Positions 1 through 7,955 of a stretch of 64,000 bases of DNA are shown in pieces. The notes below the pieces were generated by a model. The model saw only the letters and a list, made by a program, of their open reading frames with translations. It was not told the DNA's origin and made no database searches. Every line of letters begins with the position of its first letter. Position 1 is the first letter of the stretch. This stretch comes from Pigmentiphaga daeguensis (GTDB lineage: Bacteria > Pseudomonadota > Gammaproteobacteria > Burkholderiales > Burkholderiaceae_B): the NCBI RefSeq assembly GCF_039523035.1, contig NZ_BAAAEN010000021.1, positions 54,826-118,825 on the forward strand. The letters are read 5' to 3'. The position numbers were made by a program, and so were the translations under genes.

Positions 1-657
1 CTGCCCTACGACCCAGCCCGGGACTTCACGCCGATCAACCGCCTGTTCTACGTCACCGAAGGGCTGGTGGTGCCGGCAGCGCTTCCCGTGCGCTCGGTGG
101 CTGAATTGCGCGCCTATGCGAAGGCGCACCCGGATGCCGTCAATTTCGGCACCCTGGGCTCCGGTTCGCTGCAGGAATTGCTCGTCGCCTGGCTCAACCG
201 GGAATGGGGAACGCGCATGGTGGGCGTCCCGTACAAAGGCGGCGGCCCCATCGCCAACGCCGTCACGGCCGGCGAGATCCAGCTTGCGCAGATGGGCCTG
301 GGCAACTTCATCGGCCTGATCCAGAGCGGCCAATTGCGCGCCATCGCCGTGGCGGGCGGCCAACGGTCGCCACAATTGCCAGATGTGCCGACCATGGCCG
401 AAAGCGGCCTGGGCGGTTTCCCCAGCCGGCCGTGGTGGGGCATCGCCGCCCCCGCCGGTACGCCGTCCGGCATCGTGGCGCGCATTCATCGCGCATTCAC
501 CGCCGTGTTCCAGGATCCGAAAATGGTCGAGGTCATGCAAACCCGCTACGTGGAAAGCGCTCTTGACACGCCCGAGCAATTCGTCCGCTTCCTCGCCCAG
601 GACCGCCAGGCCGCGGGCATGCTGGTCGAATTGGCCCGTGTTCCCAAGCAACCCTGA
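1..657 (+). CDS. Bug-family (TctC-like) periplasmic solute receptor, 5' end outside window
   Basis: The frame is open from base 1 and ends with TGA at 655-657, leaving 218 residues of a protein that normally has about 320, so the signal peptide and first lobe are missing. Bug-family features visible are the DFTPI segment, a VPYKGGGP phosphate-loop-like motif, and the closing W-G-I-A-A-P-A-G-T-P stretch before the C-terminal helices. Bug proteins bind carboxylates or related small acids in the periplasm, often without an adjacent TctAB permease. The gene lies 9 bp before an FMN hydroxy-acid oxidase, probably in the same transcript. The ligand cannot be read from sequence. Confidence 0.9.
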   Translation: MPYDPARDFTPINRLFYVTEGLVVPAALPVRSVAELRAYAKAHPDAVNFGTLGSGSLQELLVAWLNREWGTRMVGVPYKGGGPIANAVTAGEIQLAQMGLGNFIGLIQSGQLRAIAVAGGQRSPQLPDVPTMAESGLGGFPSRPWWGIAAPAGTPSGIVARIHRAFTAVFQDPKMVEVMQTRYVESALDTPEQFVRFLAQDRQAAGMLVELARVPKQP

Positions 658-666
658 CGCACGATC

Positions 667-1857
667 ATGGCCCGCCTGGACCGCACCTTTGTCCTCGATG
701 ATTTCGAAGCGCTGGCCAAGCGGCGCCTACCCGGGCCGATCTTCGATTTCTACGCCGGCGGGGCGGACGACGAACACACCCTGGCGCTCAACCGCAATGC
801 CTTTCGGCAGGTGGGATGGTCTCCCCGCGTGCTGGCCGGCGGCGCCTCGCCCGACGCGTCCACGCTTCTGCTGGGGCGTGCCGTCGCCATGCCGGTGGCC
901 GTGGCGCCCATGGGAGCGGTCGGGTACGGTTGCCTGGACGGCGACCGGGCCATCGCGCGCGCGGCGGCCCAGGCGGGCATCCCCTACATCTTGTCGACCA
1001 CCGCCACGACCACGATCGAAGCCATCGGCGAGGCATCGGCCGGCGCCAAGTGGTTCCAGCTCTACCCGCTTCGCCAGCGGGACCATATGTGGCGCCTGCT
1101 CGCACGCGCGCTTGCCGCCGGCTTCGAAGCCCTGGTCGTGACCGTGGACGTGCCGGTAGGCGGCAAGCGGGAACGGGACCTGCGCAATGACTGCGCCATG
1201 CCTTTCCGGTTTACCGCTCGCAATGTCGCCGCGTTCGCGGCCCGGCCGCGATGGGCTCTGGGCATGCTGCGCCATGGCGTACCCGCCATGGCCAATCTCG
1301 CTGGCCTCGACCCGGCCGGCGCGCGCGGCTCCACGCTTGCACCGTCGGTAGGCGCCGAATTCGATCCCGCGTTCGATTGGAGCGGCCTGGCCGAGATCCG
1401 CCGGCGCTGGCCCGGCCCCCTGCTGGTGAAGGGCGTGCTGCGCCCAGACGACGCGCTGCGGGCACTAAGGGCGGGATGCGACGGCCTGGTGGTCTCCAAC
1501 CATGGCGGAAGGCAACTCGAGACCGGCGTCCCCGCCCTGGCCGCGCTGGCCGCAGTCCTGAGGGCGGTCGGTGACAAGGCGCAGGTATTCCTGGATGGCG
1601 GCGTGCGCCGCGGCGCCGACGTGGCCAAGGCGCGATGCCTGGGCGCTGCCGGAGTCCTGGTCGGACGCCCGTTGCTGTTCGGCGCCTGTGTGGCCGGCCA
1701 GGCGGGCGCGGCGCGCGTGCTGGACATCCTGCACGACGAGCTCATACGGACGATGCGCCTGTGCGGTGCCGCCAACGCAGCCGCCTTGACCTCCGAATTG
1801 CTCTGGAACGCTGGCATCCCGGCCGCCCCGTCCAACGGCCAACCGCCGCCGACTTGA
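667..1857 (+). CDS. FMN-dependent alpha-hydroxy-acid oxidase/dehydrogenase
   Basis: The 396-residue protein belongs to the lactate dehydrogenase LldD / glycolate oxidase / mandelate dehydrogenase family, which oxidises L-2-hydroxy acids to 2-oxo acids. It has the N-terminal F-Y-x-G-G-A-D-D-E motif (Tyr29), and the family active-site signature S-N-H-G-G-R-Q-L starts at residue 277, with His279 as the catalytic base. The following D-G-G-V-R-R-G-A-D and L-V-G-R-P segments bind the FMN phosphate. Length is normal. It is probably co-transcribed with the upstream Bug receptor, suggesting uptake and oxidation of a hydroxy acid. Which hydroxy acid is used is unknown. Confidence 0.9.
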   Translation: MARLDRTFVLDDFEALAKRRLPGPIFDFYAGGADDEHTLALNRNAFRQVGWSPRVLAGGASPDASTLLLGRAVAMPVAVAPMGAVGYGCLDGDRAIARAAAQAGIPYILSTTATTTIEAIGEASAGAKWFQLYPLRQRDHMWRLLARALAAGFEALVVTVDVPVGGKRERDLRNDCAMPFRFTARNVAAFAARPRWALGMLRHGVPAMANLAGLDPAGARGSTLAPSVGAEFDPAFDWSGLAEIRRRWPGPLLVKGVLRPDDALRALRAGCDGLVVSNHGGRQLETGVPALAALAAVLRAVGDKAQVFLDGGVRRGADVAKARCLGAAGVLVGRPLLFGACVAGQAGAARVLDILHDELIRTMRLCGAANAAALTSELLWNAGIPAAPSNGQPPPT

Positions 1858-2269
1858 CGATTCGCGACCAACTGGTAGCATGCGGCTGCCGCGCCCTGTC
1901 TTCCCGGGGCGCGCCGCAATCCGCCCACAGGGTTGCAACTGCCCGGAAACAACCATGCCTGCTTGCCCCGCCGTGTCCTGCCAGCGGTGGCCCGCCCTGA
2001 CGGGGCCCCGCCTGTGGCGTCTTGCGCCAGGCCCGGCGGTGCACGGCGATTTCGCGCCCTACAGTTTCCCCCATGCCCTGCGGAAGCGTTTCCTGGACGC
2101 CCAGGAAGCAGCGGCCCGTTCGGCCTACGCCCGGTCCAAGCCCGGCTAACGAGCATCCAGGCCCGCATCCGTTCCGGCGTCCGCCTCCGGCCGCCCGGAA
2201 CGACTGTTTTCGCCCGCGTGCAGCCTTGCTCCACGCGGGCGCCCTTGCTCATCGCCAGCGCCAGGCACC
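1858..2269. other. 412-bp intergenic region without a convincing gene
   Basis: Short open frames here lack coding character, and there is no clear Shine-Dalgarno sequence or terminator. It must hold the promoter of the hexad-repeat protein at 2270, but no confident -35/-10 pair is visible. Confidence 0.5.
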
Positions 2270-3139
2270 ATGGAACTCACCAAGCAATTCGTCAAAGCCA
2301 AGAACCCCTGCACCGGCGGCTACCGCTGGTTCATCCGAGACCACAACGGACACGGAGACTATCAAGCCATCCTCGATGCCCTGGTGGCCGATGGCCGGGT
2401 CGATGACGCCTGCTGGCTGCTGGACCAGTTCGGACCGGTGGACACCGTCTTGCGACTGGACACGGTCGACGCCCACGCCATCGTGTTCGCGGGCACGCTC
2501 GAAGTCCGCAGCGGCATCAATGTCGACACGCTGGTGCGCGCCGGCCGCCATCTGTGCACGGGCGGCGGCATACGCGCCGGCACCGCCATCGTGGCCGGCA
2601 GCGACATCGAAGCCGCGGGCAACCTGGCCAGCGGCGGCCATATCCGCGCCGGCGGCGACATCTCGGCCGGCTGGGGCATCGAGGCAGCCACCCAGCTCGA
2701 CGCGGGCGGGCATTGCCGCGCCAAGTGGGACATCCAGGCCGGCGGCGACATCGTGGCCGGGCTGATGCTCCAGGCCGACGGCAGCATCCAGGCCGGCCAC
2801 GCGCTGCGCAGCGGCCGCGGCATCAAGGCAGGCGCCGACATCGGCGCCGGGCACGACCTGGTGGCCGTCCAGGGCATCCTGGCCGGCGGCAACGTCACGG
2901 CCGGCAATCACATCGAATCGGCATGGGGCATCAAGGCCCTGGGCGACATCCTGGCCCAGGGCTCGATCCGGGCCGGCGAAGGGGTCGAGGCGGGCGGCGA
3001 GATCGGCTGCGGAGCGGGCTACGGCATCTATGCCGGCCTGCAGGTCCGGCGCGACGCCTGGGCGGACAGCGCCCGCGTCCAGGCCCGGCAACGGCCGGAC
3101 GGCCTGGTCAGCGGCCATTGGGCCGGCAGCGCGTGCTGA
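2270..3139 (+). CDS. Hexad-repeat beta-solenoid protein of unknown function
   Basis: The 289-residue protein has an N-terminal globular part of about 75 residues and then a strikingly regular hexapeptide array, roughly residues 76-249. This is about 29 consecutive six-residue units of the form x-[ILV]-x-[A/S/T]-x-x, typified by H-I-R-A-G-G and D-I-S-A-G-W. The hydrophobic residue is replaced only once (Cys, unit 13). A six-residue period with a buried aliphatic is typical of beta-helix or solenoid folds such as hexapeptide transferases and bactofilins. No signal peptide or membrane segment is visible, so it is probably cytoplasmic. No transferase active site is recognisable. It stands alone, convergent with the IclR gene 18 bp away. 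Confidence 0.75.
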   Translation: MELTKQFVKAKNPCTGGYRWFIRDHNGHGDYQAILDALVADGRVDDACWLLDQFGPVDTVLRLDTVDAHAIVFAGTLEVRSGINVDTLVRAGRHLCTGGGIRAGTAIVAGSDIEAAGNLASGGHIRAGGDISAGWGIEAATQLDAGGHCRAKWDIQAGGDIVAGLMLQADGSIQAGHALRSGRGIKAGADIGAGHDLVAVQGILAGGNVTAGNHIESAWGIKALGDILAQGSIRAGEGVEAGGEIGCGAGYGIYAGLQVRRDAWADSARVQARQRPDGLVSGHWAGSAC

Positions 3140-3157
3140 AAGCCGCTGGCGGGAGCG

Positions 3158-3940
3158 TCAGGGCCGCCAGGCGCTGGCCACGTGGGACAAACCATGGTCC
3201 GGCCCGCCGGACAGGCCCTCGGACAATTCCCGGGCGGCCAGGAGCACGCGCTCGGAGAACTCGCGCAAGCGGCGCGGCTTGAATCTCGCATCAGGTCCGG
3301 AGACGCCGATGGCCGCGATGACGTGGCCCATGCCGTCTCGTATCGGCGCCGCCACGCCGCTGACCGCCTCGCGCCACTCGCAGCGATTGACGGCGTAGCC
3401 CCGCTTGCGGATCTGCGCCATCTCGGCCGCGAAGGCGGCCGGATCGACGATGGTGTGAGGGGTATATGCCACCAGCTCCTGCGACATGGCCTGCAGCCAC
3501 TGCGCAGTGCGAAAGGCGATCATCGCCTTGCCGGTGGCCACGCAATGGGCGGCCGCGCGTCCGCCTATCTGCGAATAGGCCCGGACCGGATTCAGGCTTT
3601 CGACCTTATGGACGTAGACGACCTCCTTCTGGTCGAGGACCGACAGGTGCACGGACTCGCCCGTGGCGTCCATGAGGGCATCCATGACGCCTTCCGCGTG
3701 GCGGCGCAGGTCGAACCCCGACAAGGCGGCCGAGCCCAGCTCCCAGAGCTTGATCGAAATGCTGTACGAACCGCCGTCGTGGCGGATCACGTAGCGCTGC
3801 CCGGCCAGCGCCTGCAACAGCCGGTGCGCGTTGCTCTTGGGCAGGCCCAGCGCCCGGGCGATGTCCGTGACGCCCATGGCGCCCTGGCTGCGCGCCAGCA
3901 ACTCGATGACGGCCAGCCCCTTGAGCAAGGTGTTGTTCAT
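3158..3940 (-). CDS. IclR-family transcriptional regulator
   Basis: The 260-residue protein has an N-terminal winged helix-turn-helix (M-G-V-T-D-I-A-R-A-L-G-L near residue 22, then K-S-N-A-H-R-L-L) and the C-terminal IclR effector domain, including the G-R-A-A-A-H-C-V-A-T-G-K-A segment and a late G-V-S-G-P. It is divergent from the CoA-transferase operon, with 99 bp between start codons, and is the obvious regulator of that operon. A candidate operator lies between them. IclR proteins may repress or activate; the sign cannot be told here. Confidence 0.92.
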   Translation of the reverse strand: MNNTLLKGLAVIELLARSQGAMGVTDIARALGLPKSNAHRLLQALAGQRYVIRHDGGSYSISIKLWELGSAALSGFDLRRHAEGVMDALMDATGESVHLSVLDQKEVVYVHKVESLNPVRAYSQIGGRAAAHCVATGKAMIAFRTAQWLQAMSQELVAYTPHTIVDPAAFAAEMAQIRKRGYAVNRCEWREAVSGVAAPIRDGMGHVIAAIGVSGPDARFKPRRLREFSERVLLAARELSEGLSGGPDHGLSHVASAWRP

Positions 3941-3959
3941 GGTGATGCCTCGCTAGATC

Positions 3960-3976
3960 GTTCCATATTCTAGAAC
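3960..3976. promoter_or_regulatory. Candidate IclR-type operator
   Basis: GTTC-N9-GAAC in the divergent 99-bp region contains the exact palindrome TTCTAGAA at 3968-3975. IclR-family sites are short AT-rich inverted repeats of this size. The location suits control of both the regulator and the operon starting at 4040. Confidence 0.45.
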
Positions 3977-4039
3977 AGTTGTACCTCTTTTGAGAACGCT
4001 CATAAGCTCTCTCCAATTCGACAAGGAGACATAGCCCTC

Positions 4040-5206
4040 ATGAGCGACATCGAACCCCGCGAACTGCCGTTGGCCGGCATCACCGTCATCGAGTTCTGCT
4101 CGATCGCGGCCGGCCCGTTCTGCGGCATGCTGCTGGCCGACCTGGGTGCCGAGGTCGTCAAGGTGGAGGCGCCCGGGGGCGACGCCATGCGCGCCTGGCC
4201 GCCGCTCAGCGAGGGATACAGCGAGAACTTCGCCTCGCTGAACCGCAACAAGCGCTCGGTGGTGCTGGACCTGAAGAACCCCGCGGACGCCGCCACCGCG
4301 CGCGCGCTGGTGGACAAGGCCGACGTCCTCATCGAGAACAACCGCCCCGGCGTCATGGACCGCCTGGGACTGGGCTACGCGGCGCTGTCGGCGCGCAATC
4401 CCGCCCTGGTCTATTGCTCGATCTCCGCCTACGGGCAGAGCGGCCCGCGCGCCCAGGAAGGCGGCTTCGACCTGACCATGCAGGCAGCCGCCGGCGTGAT
4501 GAGCGTGACCGGCGATTCGGACGCGCCGGTCAAATGCGGCGTCCCGATCTCCGATTTCTCGTCGGGCCTGTACGCGGCCTTCACCGTGGCTTCATCGCTG
4601 CTGAAAGCGGTACGGACCGGCCGTGGCGCGCACCTCGACATTCCCATGTTCGGCTGCACGCTCGCCATCGGCGCGCTGCAGACCAGCGAATACTTCGGCA
4701 CGGGCGTGAACCCGCGCAAGCTGGGCTCGGCCCACCCCCGCAACGCCCCCTACCAGGCCTATCGCGCCGCGGACGGCCATTTCGCGATCGCCGCCGGCAA
4801 CGACAACCTGTGGCGCGCGGTCGTGCGCGCCGTCGAACTTCCCGAGCTGGCGCACGACCCGCGCTTCGGCAGCATCCTGGACCGGGCGCGCAACCAGGAG
4901 GCGCTGAAGGACATCCTGGAGACCCGCTTCGCGCTGCACGGCGTGGACTATTGGATCGATGTCTTCCGGCAGGCCGGCGTGCCCCATGCCCGCATCAACG
5001 ACTACGCGTCGGCGCTGGCCGACCCCCAGGTCGAGCACATGGACTGGGTACGGGGACTGCGCCTGCCCGGCGGACGCGAAACGCGCACCTTCGCTTCGCC
5101 GGTCCGCCTGGACGGACGATCGCCGCCGATACGGCGTACCCCGCCCGCGCTGGGCGAACACGACGACGAAATCCGCAACGCCTTGAACCGGGAGCCCCAG
5201 GCATGA
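4040..5206 (+). CDS. Class III (CaiB/BaiF) CoA-transferase
   Basis: The 388-residue protein matches family III CoA-transferases, which move CoA between carboxylic acids through a mixed anhydride on an aspartate. Seen are the N-terminal A-G-P-F-C-G-M-L-L-A-D-L-G-A-E-V-V-K-V-E segment, N-K-R-S-V-V-L-D-L-K, V-L-I-E-N-N-R-P-G and the G-D-x-x-S-G-type motif I-S-D-F-S-S-G, whose Asp172 aligns with the catalytic Asp169 of formyl-CoA transferase. The start follows AAGGAG with suitable spacing. It is the first gene of the IclR-linked operon and overlaps the next gene by ATGA, implying translational coupling. It probably activates the acid handled by the downstream crotonase. Donor and acceptor are unknown. 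Confidence 0.92.
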   Translation: MSDIEPRELPLAGITVIEFCSIAAGPFCGMLLADLGAEVVKVEAPGGDAMRAWPPLSEGYSENFASLNRNKRSVVLDLKNPADAATARALVDKADVLIENNRPGVMDRLGLGYAALSARNPALVYCSISAYGQSGPRAQEGGFDLTMQAAAGVMSVTGDSDAPVKCGVPISDFSSGLYAAFTVASSLLKAVRTGRGAHLDIPMFGCTLAIGALQTSEYFGTGVNPRKLGSAHPRNAPYQAYRAADGHFAIAAGNDNLWRAVVRAVELPELAHDPRFGSILDRARNQEALKDILETRFALHGVDYWIDVFRQAGVPHARINDYASALADPQVEHMDWVRGLRLPGGRETRTFASPVRLDGRSPPIRRTPPALGEHDDEIRNALNREPQA

Positions 5207-5769
5207 CCGCCACGATCCCCCTACCCGGCCGGCTGGCCGCCTTCGTCCGCGGCATGGACGCCGCCCTCGGCACCGCGCCGGACGAGCCTCATGCCGTCGA
5301 GGCCTGCGCGGCGTTGCTACGCGAGCTCGTGGCTCATGACGACTGGCTGCCCGGGGACTGCTCGCGTCCGCACCCGGTCCATTATCAGCAATACCTGCTG
5401 CACCGGGATCCCGCCGGCCGCTATTCGGTGGTCAGCTTCGTCTGGGGCCCGGGACAGCGCACGCCCATACACGACCATTGCACCTGGGGCGTGATCGGCA
5501 TGCTGCGCGGCGCCGAATACTCGCGCGCCTATGCCCGCGAAAACGGACGCCTGGTCCCCGCTGCCATCGAAGAGCGCATTGAGCCCGGGCAAACCACTTG
5601 CGTGTCCCCGTCCATCGGCGACATCCACCTCGTGCGCAATGCCTACGACGATCGGGTCTCGATCAGCATCCACGTCTACGGTACGGACATCGGCAAGCAG
5701 TCCCGCTATGTCTACGACGCCGAGACCGGCGCCGCCAAGTCCTTCGTCTCCGGATACGCCAATGCTTGA
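5203..5769 (+). CDS. Cupin thiol dioxygenase (3-mercaptopropionate/cysteine dioxygenase family)
   Basis: The 188-residue cupin has the iron-binding P-I-H-D-H-C-T-W-G motif (His90, His92), a third ligand His142 (I-H-L-V) and the S-I-H-V-Y triad (Ser155, His157, Tyr159) of thiol dioxygenases. These positions and the W-G-V-I-G-M-L-R-G-A-E stretch are those of bacterial 3-mercaptopropionate dioxygenase, which uses Fe(II) and O2 to convert a thiol into a sulfinate. Arg168 could bind the substrate carboxylate. It overlaps both neighbours (ATGA with the CoA-transferase, 8 bp with the crotonase). The natural thiol could be 3-mercaptopropionate, cysteine or mercaptosuccinate. The family call is strong; the substrate is inferred. 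Confidence 0.85.
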   Translation: MTATIPLPGRLAAFVRGMDAALGTAPDEPHAVEACAALLRELVAHDDWLPGDCSRPHPVHYQQYLLHRDPAGRYSVVSFVWGPGQRTPIHDHCTWGVIGMLRGAEYSRAYARENGRLVPAAIEERIEPGQTTCVSPSIGDIHLVRNAYDDRVSISIHVYGTDIGKQSRYVYDAETGAAKSFVSGYANA

Positions 5770-6502
5770 AGCCTTGCTCCAGATCGAGACCGATGCCGGC
5801 TCGGGCGTGCGCCGCCTCGTGCTCGACCGGCCGGCCTGCGGCAACGCCCTGTCGGCCGCCCTCGTCGCCGCGCTGTCCGAGGCCGTAAACGCCTGCGTCC
5901 GGGACGATGTGCGCTGCCTCGTGATCGAGGGCGCGGGCCGTCACTTCTGCACCGGCGTGGACCTGTCGGCCCTGGACCGGGAAACCGACGACTCCCTGCT
6001 TGCACGTTTCATCCGCATCGAACTGCTGCTGCAGGCCGTGCACCGGGCTCCCTTCGAAACGGTCGCCGTCGCCCACGGCCGAGTCGCCGGCGCCGGTGCC
6101 GACCTCTTCGCCGCCTGCCGGCGCCGGCTCATACGCGACGACGTTTCGTTCGCCTTCCCGGGCGCCGCCGGCTTCGGCCTGGTGCTCGGCACGCGCCGCC
6201 TGGCTGCGCTGGTGGGCGGCGACACGGCCCAGGACTGGATACGCTCCGGTCGCTGGATCGACGCCGACGAGGCCTTGGCGGCCGGCCTTGCCCAGGCACG
6301 CATCGATGCGGCGCGGAACCGGGATGTGCCTGCCGCGCACGCCCCGGACGCCGGCACCCAGGCCCTGCTGGACCAGGCGATGCGGACGGCGCAGGCCGAC
6401 GATCCTGACCTTGCGCTGCTGGCCCGCTCGGCCGCCCGGCCAGGGCTCAAGCAACGCATCCAGGAGTACGCCGCGCGCGTGCGCGCGGCCAGGCAGCAGT
6501 AA
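5762..6502 (+). CDS. Crotonase-superfamily enoyl-CoA hydratase/isomerase-like protein
   Basis: The 246-residue protein has the crotonase fold signature: an oxyanion-hole strand near G-R-H-F-C-T-G-V-D-L-S and the V-A-V-A-H-G-R-V-A-G-A-G-A-D-L-F helix. The two glutamates used by classical hydratases are not at their usual places: the helix reads A-D-L-F-A-A-C-R and the second site reads F-P-G-A-A-G-F-G-L. It may therefore do a different acyl-CoA reaction, such as hydrolysis, isomerisation or C-S cleavage, or be a divergent hydratase. It is inside the operon, overlaps the dioxygenase, and follows a CoA-transferase able to make its substrate. Confidence 0.82.
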   Translation: MLEALLQIETDAGSGVRRLVLDRPACGNALSAALVAALSEAVNACVRDDVRCLVIEGAGRHFCTGVDLSALDRETDDSLLARFIRIELLLQAVHRAPFETVAVAHGRVAGAGADLFAACRRRLIRDDVSFAFPGAAGFGLVLGTRRLAALVGGDTAQDWIRSGRWIDADEALAAGLAQARIDAARNRDVPAAHAPDAGTQALLDQAMRTAQADDPDLALLARSAARPGLKQRIQEYAARVRAARQQ

Positions 6503-6551
6503 TCCCTTCCACCACAAGCGCCCTCGCAGAGGCGCCCGACAGGAGACATCC

Positions 6552-7523
6552 ATGCTTCATCGTCTTGCCGCAGGCGCGGCACTGGTATTGCTGAGCCCGT
6601 TGTCCCAGGCGGCTTCCGATACCGCGTCCTTCCCGACCCGCGCGGTCAAGATCGTGGTCGGCTATACGCCCGGCGGCGGCACCGACATGACGGCCCGCCT
6701 GCTCGCGCAGCAGCTCGGGGAAAAACTCGGTCAATCCGTGATCGTCGAGAACCGGCCCGGCGCGGGCCAGAACATCGGCGCCACCTACGTTTCCCGGGCC
6801 GACCCCGACGGCTATACCCTGTTCCTGAGCTCGTCGGCGCTGGCGATCAACGTCAGCCTGTTCCCCAAGCTCGACTACGACCCCGTCAAGAGTTTCGCGC
6901 CCATCGCGGTATTCGGCCAGAGCCCCAACCTGCTCGTGGTCTCCAGCAAGCTGCCGGTCAAGGACGTCAAGCAGCTCGTCGCCTATGGCAAGCAGCATCC
7001 GGGGGCGTTGAACTTCTCCTCGTCCGGACACGGCAGCACCCAGCACCTGTCCGCCGAGCTCTTCAAGCTGCGGACAGGCATCTCGGCCACGCACGTTCCC
7101 TACAAGGGGTCGGGGCCGTCCATCAACGGCGTGCAGACCGGCGAGGTCCAGTTCACCTTCATCAACATCCCGTCCATGTCCGCGCTGATGGGTAGCGACA
7201 AGGTCAAAGTGCTCGGGCTGACCAGCTCGAAGCGGTCCGCCGCCGTGCCCGACATTCCCACGCTGGCGGAGGCCGGCGTGAACGGCATGGACGTGGCCGC
7301 CTGGTACGGCCTGCTGGCGCCGGCCGGCACCCCGCCGACCATCGTCAGGCGCCTGAACCAGGCGGTGAACGACGCGCTGGCGGACGAGAAATTCCGCAAC
7401 CAGCTGATGCAGGCCGGGGTCGAGCCCATGAACAGCACACCGGAATTCTTCGCCTCTTTCCTTGCCGACGACATCGCCCTCTGGAAGAAGGTGATCAGTG
7501 CCGCCGGCACCAAGGTCGATTGA
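6552..7523 (+). CDS. Bug-family (TctC-like) periplasmic solute receptor
   Basis: The 323-residue protein is full length. It starts after GGAG with a signal peptide (M-L-H-R-L-A-A-G-A-A-L-V-L-L, cleavage near S-Q-A-A-S). Bug landmarks are F-P-T-R-A-V-K-I-V-V-G-Y, P-G-G-G-T-D, V-E-N-R-P-G-A-G, A-D-P-D-G-Y-T and H-V-P-Y-K-G-S-G-P. It is the only transport component of the operon, so its ligand is probably the pathway substrate. No TctA/TctB membrane genes are nearby, as is common for Bug proteins. Confidence 0.93.
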   Translation: MLHRLAAGAALVLLSPLSQAASDTASFPTRAVKIVVGYTPGGGTDMTARLLAQQLGEKLGQSVIVENRPGAGQNIGATYVSRADPDGYTLFLSSSALAINVSLFPKLDYDPVKSFAPIAVFGQSPNLLVVSSKLPVKDVKQLVAYGKQHPGALNFSSSGHGSTQHLSAELFKLRTGISATHVPYKGSGPSINGVQTGEVQFTFINIPSMSALMGSDKVKVLGLTSSKRSAAVPDIPTLAEAGVNGMDVAAWYGLLAPAGTPPTIVRRLNQAVNDALADEKFRNQLMQAGVEPMNSTPEFFASFLADDIALWKKVISAAGTKVD

Positions 7524-7555
7524 CACGTCCCCATCCCCATAGACAGGAGCAACAC

Positions 7556-7900
7556 ATGTTCGAGAACTGGAAGGAACTGCTGGGCACCCTGCGCCAGTCG
7601 TCCAACAAGCTGGGCAACACCAACCCCAAGGTACTGGAGGCCTACCGGGGCCTGAATGCCGCGCTGGGCACCAACGACGCGCTGGATGCCAAGACGCGCG
7701 AGCTGATCGCACTGGCCGTGGCCGTCACCACCCGCTGCGACGGCTGCATTTCCTCGCATGCCGCGGCGGCGGTCAAGGCCGGCGCCACCGAAGCCGAAGT
7801 CAGCGACGCGCTGGGAACGGCCATCGCGCTGAATGCCGGCGCGGCCTACGTCTATTCGCTGCATGCCATGGAAGCCTTCCAGCAGAACGCCTCCGCGTGA
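7556..7900 (+). CDS. Carboxymuconolactone decarboxylase / AhpD-like protein
   Basis: The 114-residue helical protein has the AhpD-type C-x-x-C-x-x-x-H motif (R-C-D-G-C-I-S-S-H) after E-L-I-A-L-A-V-A-V, the active site of AhpD-like peroxidase or disulfide-reductase proteins. It starts after an AGGAG site 33 bp downstream of the Bug gene and precedes the lyase. In a pathway with a thiol dioxygenase it could reduce a disulfide or protect against peroxide, but proteins of this size are common in catabolic operons and their roles are usually unproven. Confidence 0.88.
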   Translation: MFENWKELLGTLRQSSNKLGNTNPKVLEAYRGLNAALGTNDALDAKTRELIALAVAVTTRCDGCISSHAAAAVKAGATEAEVSDALGTAIALNAGAAYVYSLHAMEAFQQNASA

Positions 7901-7955
7901 AAGCGGATTGCGCCCGGCATCGCCCATTCACGCCCATCGACAGGAGACAAACCCC

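Noticed and set aside
4040..5206. Suspected loss of the catalytic aspartate in the CoA-transferase, because the I-P-M-F-G-C-T segment has Gly where many relatives have Asp
   Set aside because: The nucleophile of formyl-CoA transferase lies earlier, in the G-D-S-N-S-G motif, and the matching Asp172 in I-S-D-F-S-S-G is present.
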